From Plantactinospora soyae (lineage in GTDB: Bacteria; Actinomycetota; Actinomycetes; Mycobacteriales; Micromonosporaceae): DNA of 64,000 bases. Below, piece after piece: positions 24,798-34,057 of this stretch. The notes below the pieces were generated by a model. That model ran no database searches, had not been told where the DNA came from, and saw only the letters and a list, made by a program, of their open reading frames with translations. Both the position numbers and the translations under genes were made by a program. The stretch lies in NCBI RefSeq assembly GCF_014874095.1, contig NZ_JADBEB010000001.1:8494001-8558000 (forward strand), written 5' to 3'. The first letter of the stretch is position 1; each line of letters begins with the position of its first letter.

Positions 24798-26711
24798 GTG
24801 CGGTCCGGCGACTCCGATGACCGGCACTCGGCGAGGGAGGAGCGCCAGACCAGGGCGTACCCGCTACGCGAGTATGCGCTGCTCGCCGACGGCCATCGCG
24901 GCGGACTGGTGGACCCCGCCGGCAACGTCGGGTGGCTCTGCGCACCGGGCTGGGACAGCCCGGCCGTCTTCAGCAGCCTGCTCGGCGGCGCCGGCCGCTA
25001 CAGCGTCACCCCCACCGACCCGCGCTTCACCTGGGGCGGCCACTACGAGTCCGGCTCGCTGATCTGGACCAGCCGCTGGGTGGGTACCGACGGGATCGTG
25101 GAGTCACGGGAGGCGCTGGCGTACCCGGGAGACAGCTGCCGCCTGGTGCTGATCCGCCGGATCCACGCGCTCGACCACCCGGCCCAGCTCTCGGTCTGGC
25201 TGGAACCCCGCGCGGACTTCGGCCGGGAACCGCTGCGCGATCTGCACCGGACCGGCGGGACGTGGTCGGGCCGCAGCGGCCCGCTGCACCTCCGGTTCAC
25301 CAGCACCGCCCGGCTCCAGCCGACCGGAGACGGCGCGATCACCGGACTGGTGACCCTTCCGGCGGGCGGTCGGCACGATCTGGTGCTGGAGATCTCCACC
25401 GTCCGGTTCGACCGGCCCGCGCCCGATCCGGACGAGACCTGGCGTACCACCGAACGCGCCTGGCGGTCCACGGCGATCTCTCTGCGCGGCTGCCTGGCCC
25501 GGCGCGACGCGACGTTCGCGCACACCGTGCTGCGCGGAATGACCAGCCCGGGCGGTGGCATGGTCGCGGCCGCGACCACGTCACTGCCGGAGCGGGCCCG
25601 CGCCGGCCGCAACTACGACTACCGGTACGTCTGGATCCGCGACCAGTGCTACGCCGGCCGGGCCGCCGCGGTCGCCGGAGCGGACGACCTGCTGGACGGC
25701 GCGGTCACCTTCGTCCGGGACCGGCTTCTGGCCGACGGGCCACGGACGGCGCCCGCGTACACGGCCACCGGTGCGCGGGTGCCGGACCAGGAGCCGTTGG
25801 CCCGACTGCCGGGCTATCCGGGCGGCGTGGTGCACATCGGTAACCGGGTCGCCGAGCAGTTCCAACTCGACGTGTTCGGCGAGTGCCTGCTCCTGTTCGG
25901 TACGGCCGGGCGGCGGCAACGGCTGGACATCGAGGCGTGGCGGGCCGTCGAGACGGCGGTGGCGGCGATCGAGCACCGATGGCGGGAGCCGGACTCCGGG
26001 ATGTGGGAGCTGGAGCCCCGGCAGTGGACCCCCTCCAAGCTCACCTGCGTGGCGGGACTGCGTTCGGTGGCCCGGTTGGCGCCGTCGGCCCAGGCCAGCC
26101 GGTGGACCCAGCTGGCCGACACCGTACTCGCCGACGCCGGGCGGCACGGCCTGCATCCGTCCGGGCGCTGGCAGCGCTGTTACGACGATCCCCGGGTCGA
26201 CGCGGCGCTGCTGCTCCCGGTGGTACGCGGCGCGCTGCCGGCCTCCGACCCGCGCAGTGACGCGACCCGGCAGGCGGTGTTCGGAACGCTCGCCGTGGAC
26301 CACCACCTCTACCGGTTCGCGCCGGACGAACGACCGCTCGGCGACGCCGAGGGCGCCTTCCTGCTCTGCGGTTTCATCGCCGCCCTCGCCACCCACCAGG
26401 CCGGTGACCCGGTCGCGGCGACCCGCTGGTTCGAACGTAACCGTGCCGGCTGCGGCCCACCCGGCCTCTTCAGCGAGGAGTACGACGTCCAGCAGCGCCA
26501 ACTGCGGGGCAACCTGCCGCAGGCCTTCGTCCACGCGCTCCTGCTGGAGACGGCGGTGACGCTGAGCGGCCCGATCGGCGGAACGGGGTTCGACGGACCG
26601 ATCGGCGGAACGGGGTTCGACGGTCCGGTCGGCGGAACCGGGCTCGACGGACCGGTCGGCAGAACCGGGCTCGACGGCCCGGCCGGCGCCGCCGGTCAGC
26701 CGACCCGGTAA
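24798..26711 (+). CDS. Glycoside hydrolase family 15 protein (glucoamylase/trehalase type)
   Basis: 637 residues, cytoplasmic. The N-terminal beta-sandwich (about 20-250) begins LREYALLADGHRGGLVDPAG, and the (alpha/alpha)6 barrel (about 260-600) has the family motifs YRYVWIRDQCY and, near its end, GLFSEEYD with the likely catalytic base glutamate. Family 15 in actinobacteria includes trehalases and glucoamylases that release glucose with inversion; which one this is cannot be told. GTG 24798 follows GGAAGGGAG. The C-terminus carries four-plus copies of a 9-residue repeat (GPIGGTGFD). The stop overlaps the convergent enolase-family gene by 16 bases. Confidence 0.85.
   Translation: MRSGDSDDRHSAREERQTRAYPLREYALLADGHRGGLVDPAGNVGWLCAPGWDSPAVFSSLLGGAGRYSVTPTDPRFTWGGHYESGSLIWTSRWVGTDGIVESREALAYPGDSCRLVLIRRIHALDHPAQLSVWLEPRADFGREPLRDLHRTGGTWSGRSGPLHLRFTSTARLQPTGDGAITGLVTLPAGGRHDLVLEISTVRFDRPAPDPDETWRTTERAWRSTAISLRGCLARRDATFAHTVLRGMTSPGGGMVAAATTSLPERARAGRNYDYRYVWIRDQCYAGRAAAVAGADDLLDGAVTFVRDRLLADGPRTAPAYTATGARVPDQEPLARLPGYPGGVVHIGNRVAEQFQLDVFGECLLLFGTAGRRQRLDIEAWRAVETAVAAIEHRWREPDSGMWELEPRQWTPSKLTCVAGLRSVARLAPSAQASRWTQLADTVLADAGRHGLHPSGRWQRCYDDPRVDAALLLPVVRGALPASDPRSDATRQAVFGTLAVDHHLYRFAPDERPLGDAEGAFLLCGFIAALATHQAGDPVAATRWFERNRAGCGPPGLFSEEYDVQQRQLRGNLPQAFVHALLLETAVTLSGPIGGTGFDGPIGGTGFDGPVGGTGLDGPVGRTGLDGPAGAAGQPTR
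26568..26687 (+). repeat. 27-bp tandem repeat at the end of the GH15 gene
   Basis: Four full copies and part of a fifth of a 27-bp unit encoding GP(I/V)GGTG(F/L)D. It is in frame and makes a Gly-rich tail after the catalytic domain. Confidence 0.8.
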
Positions 26712-27775
26712 CGGTCCGCGTCGGTCTCCCGGAACGCCAGGCCGTTGCCGGGTTCGGTGAGGTTCACCGGCGCCACTCCCCCGGTGGCCGGCACGGCGCC
26801 GTCGAACAGCATCGCCTCGATCCGGACGTGGTCGTGGAACCACTCCAGGTGCCGCAGGTTCGCAATTGCCGCCGTCACCGCCAGGTGCTGCTGCGGGGCG
26901 CAGTGTGCCGACACCTCCAACCCGGCCGCCGCGGCGACCGCCGCCGCGCGGAGGAACTCGGTGATTCCGCCGCACCGGGTGACGTCGATCTGCAGGCAGT
27001 CCACGTACGGGACCATGCGCTGGAAGTAGACCAGGTCGAAGCCGTACTCGCCGGCCGCGACGTCGGCCGACACCTGGTCCCGGACCACGCCCAGCCCGAT
27101 CAGGTCGTCCGAGCTGACCGGCTCCTCGAACCACCGCACGTCGGAGTCCGCGGCGGCCCGGAGGACCCGGACGGCCTGTTTGCGGCCGTAGCCGCCGTTC
27201 GCGTCGACGTACAACTCGACGTCGGGGCCGACGGAGCGGCGGGCGGCGGCCATCCGGGCCAGGTCGCGGCCCTCGTCGGCGCCCCAGCTCTCACCGATCT
27301 TGATTTTGACCCGGGTGATCCCCTGGTCCCGGGTCCAGCCGACCAACTGGCGGTGCTGGGTCTCGTCGTCGTAGGTGGTGAAGCCGCCGCTGCCGTAGAC
27401 CGGCAACCGGTGCCGCGTGGTGCCGAGCAGCCGGGCCAGCGGCAGGTCGAGCCGGCGGGCCTTGAGATCCCAGATCGCGTTGTCCGCCGCCGACAGCGCC
27501 AGTCCGGCGATGCCCGGACGCCCGGCGTTGCGCAGCGCCCGCCGCATCGCCAGCCAGGCGGCCGGCACGTCGTCCGGGTCGAGATCGACCACGGCCGGGG
27601 CGAGCAGTTCGGGCACCACCGGCGCGACCGCCGCCGGCCCGTACGTCCAGCCGATCCCGACCACGCCGTCCGCGCTGGCCCGGACCAGTACCAGGGTGGT
27701 GGCCGACCAGGTCAGCGTGCCGTCGCCCTCGGGCGCGTCGGTCGGGATCCGGTACGCCCGCGCGTCGAGCCGCAT
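26696..27775 (-). CDS. Enolase superfamily sugar-acid dehydratase / racemase (mandelate racemase group)
   Basis: 359 residues. The capping domain (about 1-120) is followed by a (beta/alpha)7-beta barrel with the KxK motif (RVKIKIGESWG), first metal ligand VDANGGYG, second WFEEPV, third region AAGEYGFD, and a late histidine in SAHCAPQQH. The enzyme should abstract a proton alpha to a carboxylate with Mg2+; dehydration of sugar acids such as gluconate or galactonate is common in the group, but the substrate is not fixed. ATG 27775 starts 4 bases after the stop of the FAD/Fe-S gene. Last gene of that operon. Confidence 0.85.
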   Translation of the reverse strand: MRLDARAYRIPTDAPEGDGTLTWSATTLVLVRASADGVVGIGWTYGPAAVAPVVPELLAPAVVDLDPDDVPAAWLAMRRALRNAGRPGIAGLALSAADNAIWDLKARRLDLPLARLLGTTRHRLPVYGSGGFTTYDDETQHRQLVGWTRDQGITRVKIKIGESWGADEGRDLARMAAARRSVGPDVELYVDANGGYGRKQAVRVLRAAADSDVRWFEEPVSSDDLIGLGVVRDQVSADVAAGEYGFDLVYFQRMVPYVDCLQIDVTRCGGITEFLRAAAVAAAAGLEVSAHCAPQQHLAVTAAIANLRHLEWFHDHVRIEAMLFDGAVPATGGVAPVNLTEPGNGLAFRETDADRYRVG

Positions 27776-27779
27776 CCGC

Positions 27780-30700
27780 TCACCGCCTCGGGGCGGTACG
27801 GCCCCGTGCCCCACCCCCGGCGGTCCGGCCACCGCCCAGCGCGGTCACCGCTCCGGCCAGCAGTCCGGCGGCGACCAGCCCGACAGCCGCGCCGACCAGG
27901 GCGCGGACCGGCGAGGCCGGAGCCGCCGGCCGGGAACCCCACCGGCGCTCGGGCAGCGGATCCGGGCGCTCGCCGCGCAGTCCGGCGCGAAGCAGTTCGG
28001 CGAGGTGGATCGCCTGCCGCCCGAACGCCGCGCCCTGCTCGATCTGGGTACGGCAACTGAACCCGTCGGCCAGGATCACGTCGGTCGGGTCGGCGGCGCG
28101 CAGTGCGGGCAGCAGCACCCGTTCGGCGCATGCCTCGGAGACCTCGTAGTGGCCCGGTTCGAAGCCGAAGTTGCCGGCCAGTCCGCAGCAACCGGAGTCG
28201 AGGAACTCGGCGGTCACCCCCGTCTCGTCCAGCACCGCCCGGTCGGCGCCGGTGCCGAGGATGGCGTGCTGGTGGCAGTGCGTCTGGATCAGGGCGTTGC
28301 CGGAGAGCTTCGGCGCATGCCAGCCGGGGCTGTGCTCGTGCAGCAACTCGGCCAGCGTGACGGTCTGCTGCCGCAGCCTGCGGACGTCCTCGTCGTCGGG
28401 GAAGAGTTCGGCCGCGTCGGCCCGGAACACCGCCGTACAGCTCGGTTCGAGGCCGACCACGAGGGTGCCGGCGCGCAGTGCCGGGCGCAGCGTCTCGATG
28501 GTGCGGCGCAGCACCCGTTTCGCGGTGTGCAGTTGCCCGGTGGAGATCCAGGTGAGTCCACAGCAGACGGGGCGCTGCGGTACCCGGACCCGCCAGCCGG
28601 CGGCCTCCAGCACCTCGACCGCGGCCTGCCCGACGGCCGGATGGAAGTGGTTGGTGAAGGTGTCCGGCCAGAGCAGCACCTCGCCCCGCGCACCCGTCCC
28701 GGTCGGCTGCCGACCGGCGAACCAGCGTACGAACGTCTGCTCCGCGAGGACCGGCAGGTCACGCCGCTGTTCGATGCCCCCGACGGCCTTGGTCAGCCGG
28801 GCCAGCCCGGGGGTGTGGATCACCGTGTTGACCAGCCGGGGCACCCGCGACGCCAACGCCATCGCCAACGGCAGCCAGCCCATCGAGTAGTGCGCGCGCG
28901 GACGCAACCGGCCGGCGTAGTGGTGCGAGAGGAACTCCGCCTTGTAGGTGGCCATGTCGACGTTGACCGGGCAGTCCGCCTTGCAGCCCTTGCAGGCCAG
29001 ACAGAGGTCGAGGGCGTCGCGTACGGCGTCCGAGCGCCAGCCGTCGGCGATCGTCCCGCCCCGGGCGGCGCCGTCGAGCATCTCGAAGAGCAGCCGGGCC
29101 CGCCCCCGGGTGGAGTGCTCCTCCTCCCGGGTCACCATGTACGACGGGCACATCACGCCGTCGTGCTGGCGCCGACACTTGCCCACCCCGACGCAGCGCA
29201 GTACGGCCCGGCCGAAGCTGCCGCCGTCGTCCGGATACCGGAACACGGTGTCGACCTCGCCGTGGTTGTAGTCGACACCGAGCCGTAGCTGGCCGTCCAG
29301 CGGATGCGGCGCCGCCACCTTGCCCGGGTTCATCCGGTCACCCGGATCGAAGATCGCCTTGAGCTGGCCGAAGGCCCGGACCAGCCGGTCGCCGAACATC
29401 TTCGGCAGCACTTCGGCCCGGGCCTGCCCGTCACCGTGCTCGCCGGAGAGCGAGCCGCCGTGCGCGATGGCCAGGTCGGCGGCGCGTTCGACGAAGGACC
29501 GGAACCGGGCTATCCCGTCGGCGGTACGCAGTTCGAACGGGACACTGCTGTGCACGCAGCCCTGGCCGAAGTGCCCGTAGACCGAGGCCCGCTCGAAGCC
29601 GTACTCCTGGTAGAGCCGGGCCAGGCCGCGCAGGTAGTCGCCGAGTTGGTCCGGCGCCACGGCGGAGTCCTCCCAGCCGGGCCAGGTGTCGTGCATGACG
29701 GTCGGATGGGCGGTGGCGCCGAGGCCGGACTCGCGGACCGCCCAGAGCTGCACCTCGTCCGCCTCCTCCTCGAACCGGGCCACGCTGGGACCGTCGGCCC
29801 GGTCGATGGCGTCACTGAACCGGTCCGCCGCGGCGTCGGCCTCCTGCCGGGTGTCCCCGCCGAACTGCACCATCAGCCAGGCGCCGGCCGGGGGCAGATC
29901 GTGCAGCGCGGCCGGGTGCAGGTGCTGCTGCCGCTCGAGATTGATCAGTTTGTCGTCGATTCCCTCCAGCGCGATCGGCTCGTACGGCAGGATGCGTGGC
30001 ACGTCGTCGGCGGCGGCGGCGATGTCCGGGTAGCCGAGGATGACCAGCGACCGGACCCGCACCGCGGGCAGCAGCCGCAGCCGGGCCCGCAGGACCGTCA
30101 CCAAGGTCCCCTCGGAGCCGACCAGCGCCTGGGCGACGTGGAAGTTCTTTTCCGGCAGCAGACTGTCCAGGTTGTAGCCGGAGACCCGGCGCGGGATGTC
30201 CGGATAACGGCCGCGGATCTCGTCCAGGTACTCGTCGCGCAGTGCCCGCAGCTGGCGATGGATCTCCGCCGGCCGGCCGCCCTGGCGCTGGATCTCGGCG
30301 TACCGGTCGTCGCCGGTCTCGCCGACCCACATCCGGGTGCCGTCGTAGAGCAGCACCTCCAGCTCGATGACGTTGTCGACGGCCTTACCGGTGCGCTGGG
30401 CACTGGCTCCGCAGGAGTTGTTGCCGATCATGCCGCCGACCGTGCAGTGGTCGTGGGTGGCCGGCTCCGGGCCGAACTCCAGACCGGCCGGCGCCAGCAG
30501 CTCGTTGAGGGTGTCCCGGACGATCCCCGGTTCCACCAGGCAGGTACGCCGGTCCTGGTCGACCTCCACCAGCCGGTTGCAGTACTTCGACCAGTCCAGC
30601 ACCACGGCAACGTTCGTGCACTCGCCGCCGAGGCTGGTGCCGCCGCCCCGGGACAGCACGGGCGCCCCGTGCCGCCGGCACACCGCGACGGCCTCGACCG

Positions 30701-30920
30701 CCGCGTCGACCGAACGCGGCACCACGACGCCGAGCGGCACCTGCCGATAGTTGGAGGCGTCCGTCGAGTACGTCGCCCGGGACCCCGCGTCGAACCGCAC
30801 CTCGCCGTCGACGGCGGCCCGCAGGTCGGCTTCGAGACGCCTCAGGTCGAGGCCGTCGGCGTGACCGTCGACGTGGGCGTCGCTCCGGACGACCGGATCG
30901 GGCAGGACGACGCCGCTCAT
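27780..30920 (-). CDS. FAD-linked oxidase fused to Fe-S/CCG oxidoreductase (D-lactate/2-hydroxyacid dehydrogenase type)
   Basis: 1046 residues. The N-terminal FAD_binding_4 domain (about 35-280) has LSRGGGTSLGGECTN and VGGMIGNNSCGASA; a FAD-oxidase C-terminal domain follows (to about 560) with GSLSGEHGDGQ. The C-terminal half carries cysteine clusters for Fe-S (CVGVGKCRRQHDGVMCPSY and CLACKGCKADCPVN) and two CCG-type domains (PVCCGLTW, DSGCCGLAG). A final hydrophobic segment near residue 1000 may anchor it to the membrane. This layout oxidises D-lactate, glycolate or D-2-hydroxyglutarate and passes electrons to quinone. Operon with the TPP oxidase upstream and the dehydratase downstream. Confidence 0.88.
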   Translation of the reverse strand: MSGVVLPDPVVRSDAHVDGHADGLDLRRLEADLRAAVDGEVRFDAGSRATYSTDASNYRQVPLGVVVPRSVDAAVEAVAVCRRHGAPVLSRGGGTSLGGECTNVAVVLDWSKYCNRLVEVDQDRRTCLVEPGIVRDTLNELLAPAGLEFGPEPATHDHCTVGGMIGNNSCGASAQRTGKAVDNVIELEVLLYDGTRMWVGETGDDRYAEIQRQGGRPAEIHRQLRALRDEYLDEIRGRYPDIPRRVSGYNLDSLLPEKNFHVAQALVGSEGTLVTVLRARLRLLPAVRVRSLVILGYPDIAAAADDVPRILPYEPIALEGIDDKLINLERQQHLHPAALHDLPPAGAWLMVQFGGDTRQEADAAADRFSDAIDRADGPSVARFEEEADEVQLWAVRESGLGATAHPTVMHDTWPGWEDSAVAPDQLGDYLRGLARLYQEYGFERASVYGHFGQGCVHSSVPFELRTADGIARFRSFVERAADLAIAHGGSLSGEHGDGQARAEVLPKMFGDRLVRAFGQLKAIFDPGDRMNPGKVAAPHPLDGQLRLGVDYNHGEVDTVFRYPDDGGSFGRAVLRCVGVGKCRRQHDGVMCPSYMVTREEEHSTRGRARLLFEMLDGAARGGTIADGWRSDAVRDALDLCLACKGCKADCPVNVDMATYKAEFLSHHYAGRLRPRAHYSMGWLPLAMALASRVPRLVNTVIHTPGLARLTKAVGGIEQRRDLPVLAEQTFVRWFAGRQPTGTGARGEVLLWPDTFTNHFHPAVGQAAVEVLEAAGWRVRVPQRPVCCGLTWISTGQLHTAKRVLRRTIETLRPALRAGTLVVGLEPSCTAVFRADAAELFPDDEDVRRLRQQTVTLAELLHEHSPGWHAPKLSGNALIQTHCHQHAILGTGADRAVLDETGVTAEFLDSGCCGLAGNFGFEPGHYEVSEACAERVLLPALRAADPTDVILADGFSCRTQIEQGAAFGRQAIHLAELLRAGLRGERPDPLPERRWGSRPAAPASPVRALVGAAVGLVAAGLLAGAVTALGGGRTAGGGARGRTAPRR

Positions 30921-30996
30921 GCCGTCACCTCGCCGCGCTCCGCGCCGTCAGGAGCCTTCCCGGCCCCGAACCGGCTGACCCGCCCGCTCCGCCCGT

Positions 30997-32763
30997 TCAT
31001 GACCGGAGTTGGTTGATCTTGTCACGGGCCACCGTGGCGAGGGTGGCGATCCGGTGCGGCTGCCCGCGCAGGAACGCCTCGGTGAACTCCTTTGCCTGCT
31101 CGTACCGCACCTTGCCGGGCATCGGCGGCTCGTTCGGATTGACGCTGCAGTCGACCAGCGCCGGCCCGGGATGCGCCAGGGCCTCCCGGACCGCGTCTTG
31201 GAGCCGCCCCGGATCGGTGACCTTCACGCCGTACCCGCCACAGCTGCGCGCCCAGCTGGAGAAGTCCGCCTCCGGCTCCCGGTGCCGTACCGCGTACTCG
31301 GGATAGCCGAGGAGGATCTGCTCCCAGAGAATCTGCCCGTACGAGTTGTTGTTGTTGACCATCACCTTGATCGGCAGGTCGTGCCGGGCGGCGGTGAGGA
31401 ACTCCGCCATCAGCATCGCGAACCCGCCGTCCCCGACGAAGGCGATCACCTGCCGATTGGGCAAGGCGTGTTGCATCGCGATCGCGTACGGCAACCCCGG
31501 CGCCATCGTGGCGAGGTTTCCGGACAGGTAGAACTCCCGGCCGCCCCGGATGGTCCAGTGCCGGGCCGACCAGGTGGCGATGGTGCCCGAGTCGCAGGTC
31601 AGGATCGCGTCGTCGGCAGCCAGATCGTCGACGCAGCCCATGAAGTACGACGGCGCGATCGGATGCCGCTTCGGATCCCGCAACGCCTTCATGCTGCTGC
31701 GCCACTCCGTACTGCCCCGCTGGTACTTCTCCAGGAACGAGCGGTCGGTGGTCGGGTTCAGCAGCGGAAGCAACTGCCGCAGCGCCGTCCGGGCGTCGGC
31801 GGCCAGCGCCACCTCCACCGGCAGCCGCAGGCCGATCCGACTGGCGTCCCGGTCGATCTGCACCACCCTGGCCTTCCCCGGCGCCGGCAGGTAGCTGCTG
31901 TACGGGAAGCTGGTGCCGACCATCAGCAGGGTGTCGCACTCCTCCATCAGCTCCTCGCTCGGCTTCGTGCCGAGCAGCCCGAGGCCGCCGGTGGTCAGCG
32001 GGTGCTCGTCCGGCACCACCTGCTTTCCGGGCAGGGTCTTCACGATCGGCGCGGCGAGGCAGTCGGCGACGGCCAGCACCTCGTCCCGGGCATCCCGGGC
32101 GCCGATGCCGACCAGCATGGCGACCTTGCCGCCCTCGCCGAGCACCCGGGCGGCCCGGTCCAGTTCATCCTGCGCCGCCGGCACCGGTGGACGGGAGAGC
32201 ACCGGACTGCTCTTCGGCGGCTTACCCGGGCTGACGTGCCGGTACGGGTCGGCGGACGCCTCGGCCACCTGGATGTCGTTCGGGAAGCTCAGGTGCACGA
32301 CGGTCCGCTCCGCCAGCGCCTTACGAATGGCGATGTCGACCACGCCCGGCAACTGCTGCGGGTTCGTCACCATCAGGTTGTAGGCGGCGACGTTCTCGTA
32401 GAGCTGCGGCGTGTGCACCTCCTGCTGGTAGTACGAACCGAGCACCGAGGTCTCCTGCATGCCGGTGAGCGCGAGTACCGGCGCGTGGTCGAGCTTGGCG
32501 TCGTACAGGCCGTTGAGCAGGTGGATCGCGCCGGGGCCGGAGGTGGCGGCGCAGACGCCGAGCCGGCCGGTCGCCTTGGCGTACCCGGTCGCCATGAACG
32601 CGGCGGCCTCCTCGTGGTGGACGAGGACGAAGCGCAGCGACTCGCGCTGCCGGCGGAAGCCCTCCATCAGCCCGTTGATGCCGTCGCCGGGCAGCCCGAA
32701 AATCGTGTCGACACCCCAGTCGACCAGGCGCTTGGCCAGCGCCTCTCCGACGATCTCACGCAT
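30997..32763 (-). CDS. Thiamine-diphosphate enzyme, pyruvate oxidase (PoxB) type
   Basis: 588 residues. The N-terminal Pyr domain has FGLPGDGINGLMEGF and the catalytic glutamate in VHHEEAAAFMA; the middle FAD/DHAP domain and the C-terminal PP domain follow with the TPP/Mg2+ motif GDGGFAMLMAEFLTA...VNNNN. Layout and length match bacterial pyruvate oxidase/dehydrogenase (quinone), which makes acetate or acetyl phosphate plus CO2 from pyruvate; acetolactate-synthase-like activity is an alternative. The ATG at 32763 is followed 76 bases after the stop by the FAD/Fe-S dehydrogenase, so lactate to pyruvate to acetate is a reasonable but inferred linkage. Confidence 0.87.
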   Translation of the reverse strand: MREIVGEALAKRLVDWGVDTIFGLPGDGINGLMEGFRRQRESLRFVLVHHEEAAAFMATGYAKATGRLGVCAATSGPGAIHLLNGLYDAKLDHAPVLALTGMQETSVLGSYYQQEVHTPQLYENVAAYNLMVTNPQQLPGVVDIAIRKALAERTVVHLSFPNDIQVAEASADPYRHVSPGKPPKSSPVLSRPPVPAAQDELDRAARVLGEGGKVAMLVGIGARDARDEVLAVADCLAAPIVKTLPGKQVVPDEHPLTTGGLGLLGTKPSEELMEECDTLLMVGTSFPYSSYLPAPGKARVVQIDRDASRIGLRLPVEVALAADARTALRQLLPLLNPTTDRSFLEKYQRGSTEWRSSMKALRDPKRHPIAPSYFMGCVDDLAADDAILTCDSGTIATWSARHWTIRGGREFYLSGNLATMAPGLPYAIAMQHALPNRQVIAFVGDGGFAMLMAEFLTAARHDLPIKVMVNNNNSYGQILWEQILLGYPEYAVRHREPEADFSSWARSCGGYGVKVTDPGRLQDAVREALAHPGPALVDCSVNPNEPPMPGKVRYEQAKEFTEAFLRGQPHRIATLATVARDKINQLRS

Positions 32764-32810
32764 TGCGGTCCCCCCGTGCTGTCTGTCGTGGCCCGGCGGC
32801 GGGTGCGGCC

Positions 32811-32990
32811 TCAGCCTCGCCGTTGCATCCGGCGGCCGATCAGGTAGCCGACCAGAACACCGACCGCGACCAGGACCGGCACGGTCGAGTGGCTCCGTAT
32901 CTGTCGTATCCCCTGCCTGGGATCCACGACGGTGCCGGCGGCGGTCCCGATCACACCGGTCGCCAGGTCACCGACTCGTCCGTCCGACAT
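32811..32990 (-). CDS. 59-residue single-pass membrane protein
   Basis: A short gene, ATG 32990, with AGGGGAC upstream. The product has a polar N-terminus of about 35 residues and one membrane segment near the C-terminus (VPVLVAVGVLVGYLIG) ending in a positive tail RRMQRRG. Function unknown. It lies 47 bases upstream of the TPP oxidase and may be co-transcribed. Confidence 0.65.
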   Translation of the reverse strand: MSDGRVGDLATGVIGTAAGTVVDPRQGIRQIRSHSTVPVLVAVGVLVGYLIGRRMQRRG

Positions 32991-33258
32991 CCCCGTCCCC
33001 TTCGACGTGGACCTCCCGGGCGGAGGCCGCCGTCATCCCGCCGTCATCCCGCCGTCGGGACTCGCCGGGGCGCGACAATCGGCGCCTAACCGACCATAAC
33101 CAATCGCTCCGGAAGAACGGGACGGACGGTGAATTCCGCTCCGATTCCCTGCGGATGGTATGAGCGGTTCCTGATCTTCGGGAGTAGTAATTTCACCTAT
33201 ATCCGCCCGCCGGTCGTGCTGGGTACGTTCGCCCTGCCACCCGATGGAAGGAGCAACC

Positions 33259-34002
33259 GTGACGGCGACCGTGTCCCACCTCGGCGACCGTGCCGCTGCC
33301 GCGCCGGCCCCGGAGCGGTACACCATCGACAGCCTCGCCCGGGTGGTCGGAATGTCACCCCGCAACATCCGGGCGCACCAGGCCCGGGGCCTGCTGGCAC
33401 CGCCGACCCGGCACGGTCGGACCGCCTACTACGCCGCCGGACACGTACGCCGGCTGGAGAGCATCAAGCTGCTGCAACGGCAGGGCTTCAACCTGGTGGC
33501 CATCGAGGCGATGCTCGGGGTACGACGGGCGGCGACCACACCGACCGAGCCGCTGACCGCCGCGCTCTCCCGGCTGGCCACCGAGCATCCGGCCATCGTG
33601 TACGCCCTGGCCCGGCACGGCGTGCTCGCGCACACCCCGGACGGGGCGGTCACCGTGGCGCGGGCCCGGGCGGTCCAGCCGGCGCTCGACCTCCGGCATG
33701 CCGGCGTGCCGATACCGGCCGGGTTGACCCTGCTCAGTGAGGTGCTGGACGAGTTACGTCTGGTCGCCGAGGAACTGGTCCGCGACGCCGGCACCCGGAT
33801 GCTGGCGATGCGCCGGCCGGAAGCCGCCAGCACCGCCGGGCCCCAGCTCGACCACGAGAGCGCCGCGCTGACCCAGAGCCTGATCCGCCTGCTCAGCGAG
33901 GCGTTCCGGGTGGTGGCGGAGAACTCCGGCGAGGCCGCCATGGCCGAGTTCGGGACCGGGCCGACCGACGTCGACCGACGGGGCGGGAAGTCCGACCTCT
34001 GA
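33259..34002 (+). CDS. MerR family transcriptional regulator
   Basis: 247 residues. An N-terminal MerR winged helix (residues about 20-90) is plain from YTIDSLARVVGMSPRNIRAH and YYAAGHVRRLESIKLLQRQG. The rest is helical without the cysteine pattern of metal sensors, so the ligand is unknown; the group often senses small molecules or forms part of stress response. GTG 33259 has GGAAGGAG 6 bases upstream; the ATG 33244 lies in that ribosome site. The upstream spacer (32991-33258) has a lower GC patch around 33150-33210 that probably contains its promoter. Confidence 0.85.
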   Translation: MTATVSHLGDRAAAAPAPERYTIDSLARVVGMSPRNIRAHQARGLLAPPTRHGRTAYYAAGHVRRLESIKLLQRQGFNLVAIEAMLGVRRAATTPTEPLTAALSRLATEHPAIVYALARHGVLAHTPDGAVTVARARAVQPALDLRHAGVPIPAGLTLLSEVLDELRLVAEELVRDAGTRMLAMRRPEAASTAGPQLDHESAALTQSLIRLLSEAFRVVAENSGEAAMAEFGTGPTDVDRRGGKSDL

Positions 34003-34056
34003 GGCGCCGACAGCCGCGCGGACGCCACCGGCAACGGGTGGGATCGGCGCCGGTGG
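34003..34056. terminator. Possible two-way terminator
   Basis: The gap between convergent MerR and LuxR genes can fold with CCACCGGC (34025-34032) pairing to GCCGGTGG (34049-34056), or GGCGCCGA (34003) to TCGGCGCC (34044). Confidence 0.4.
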
Positions 34057-34057
34057 A

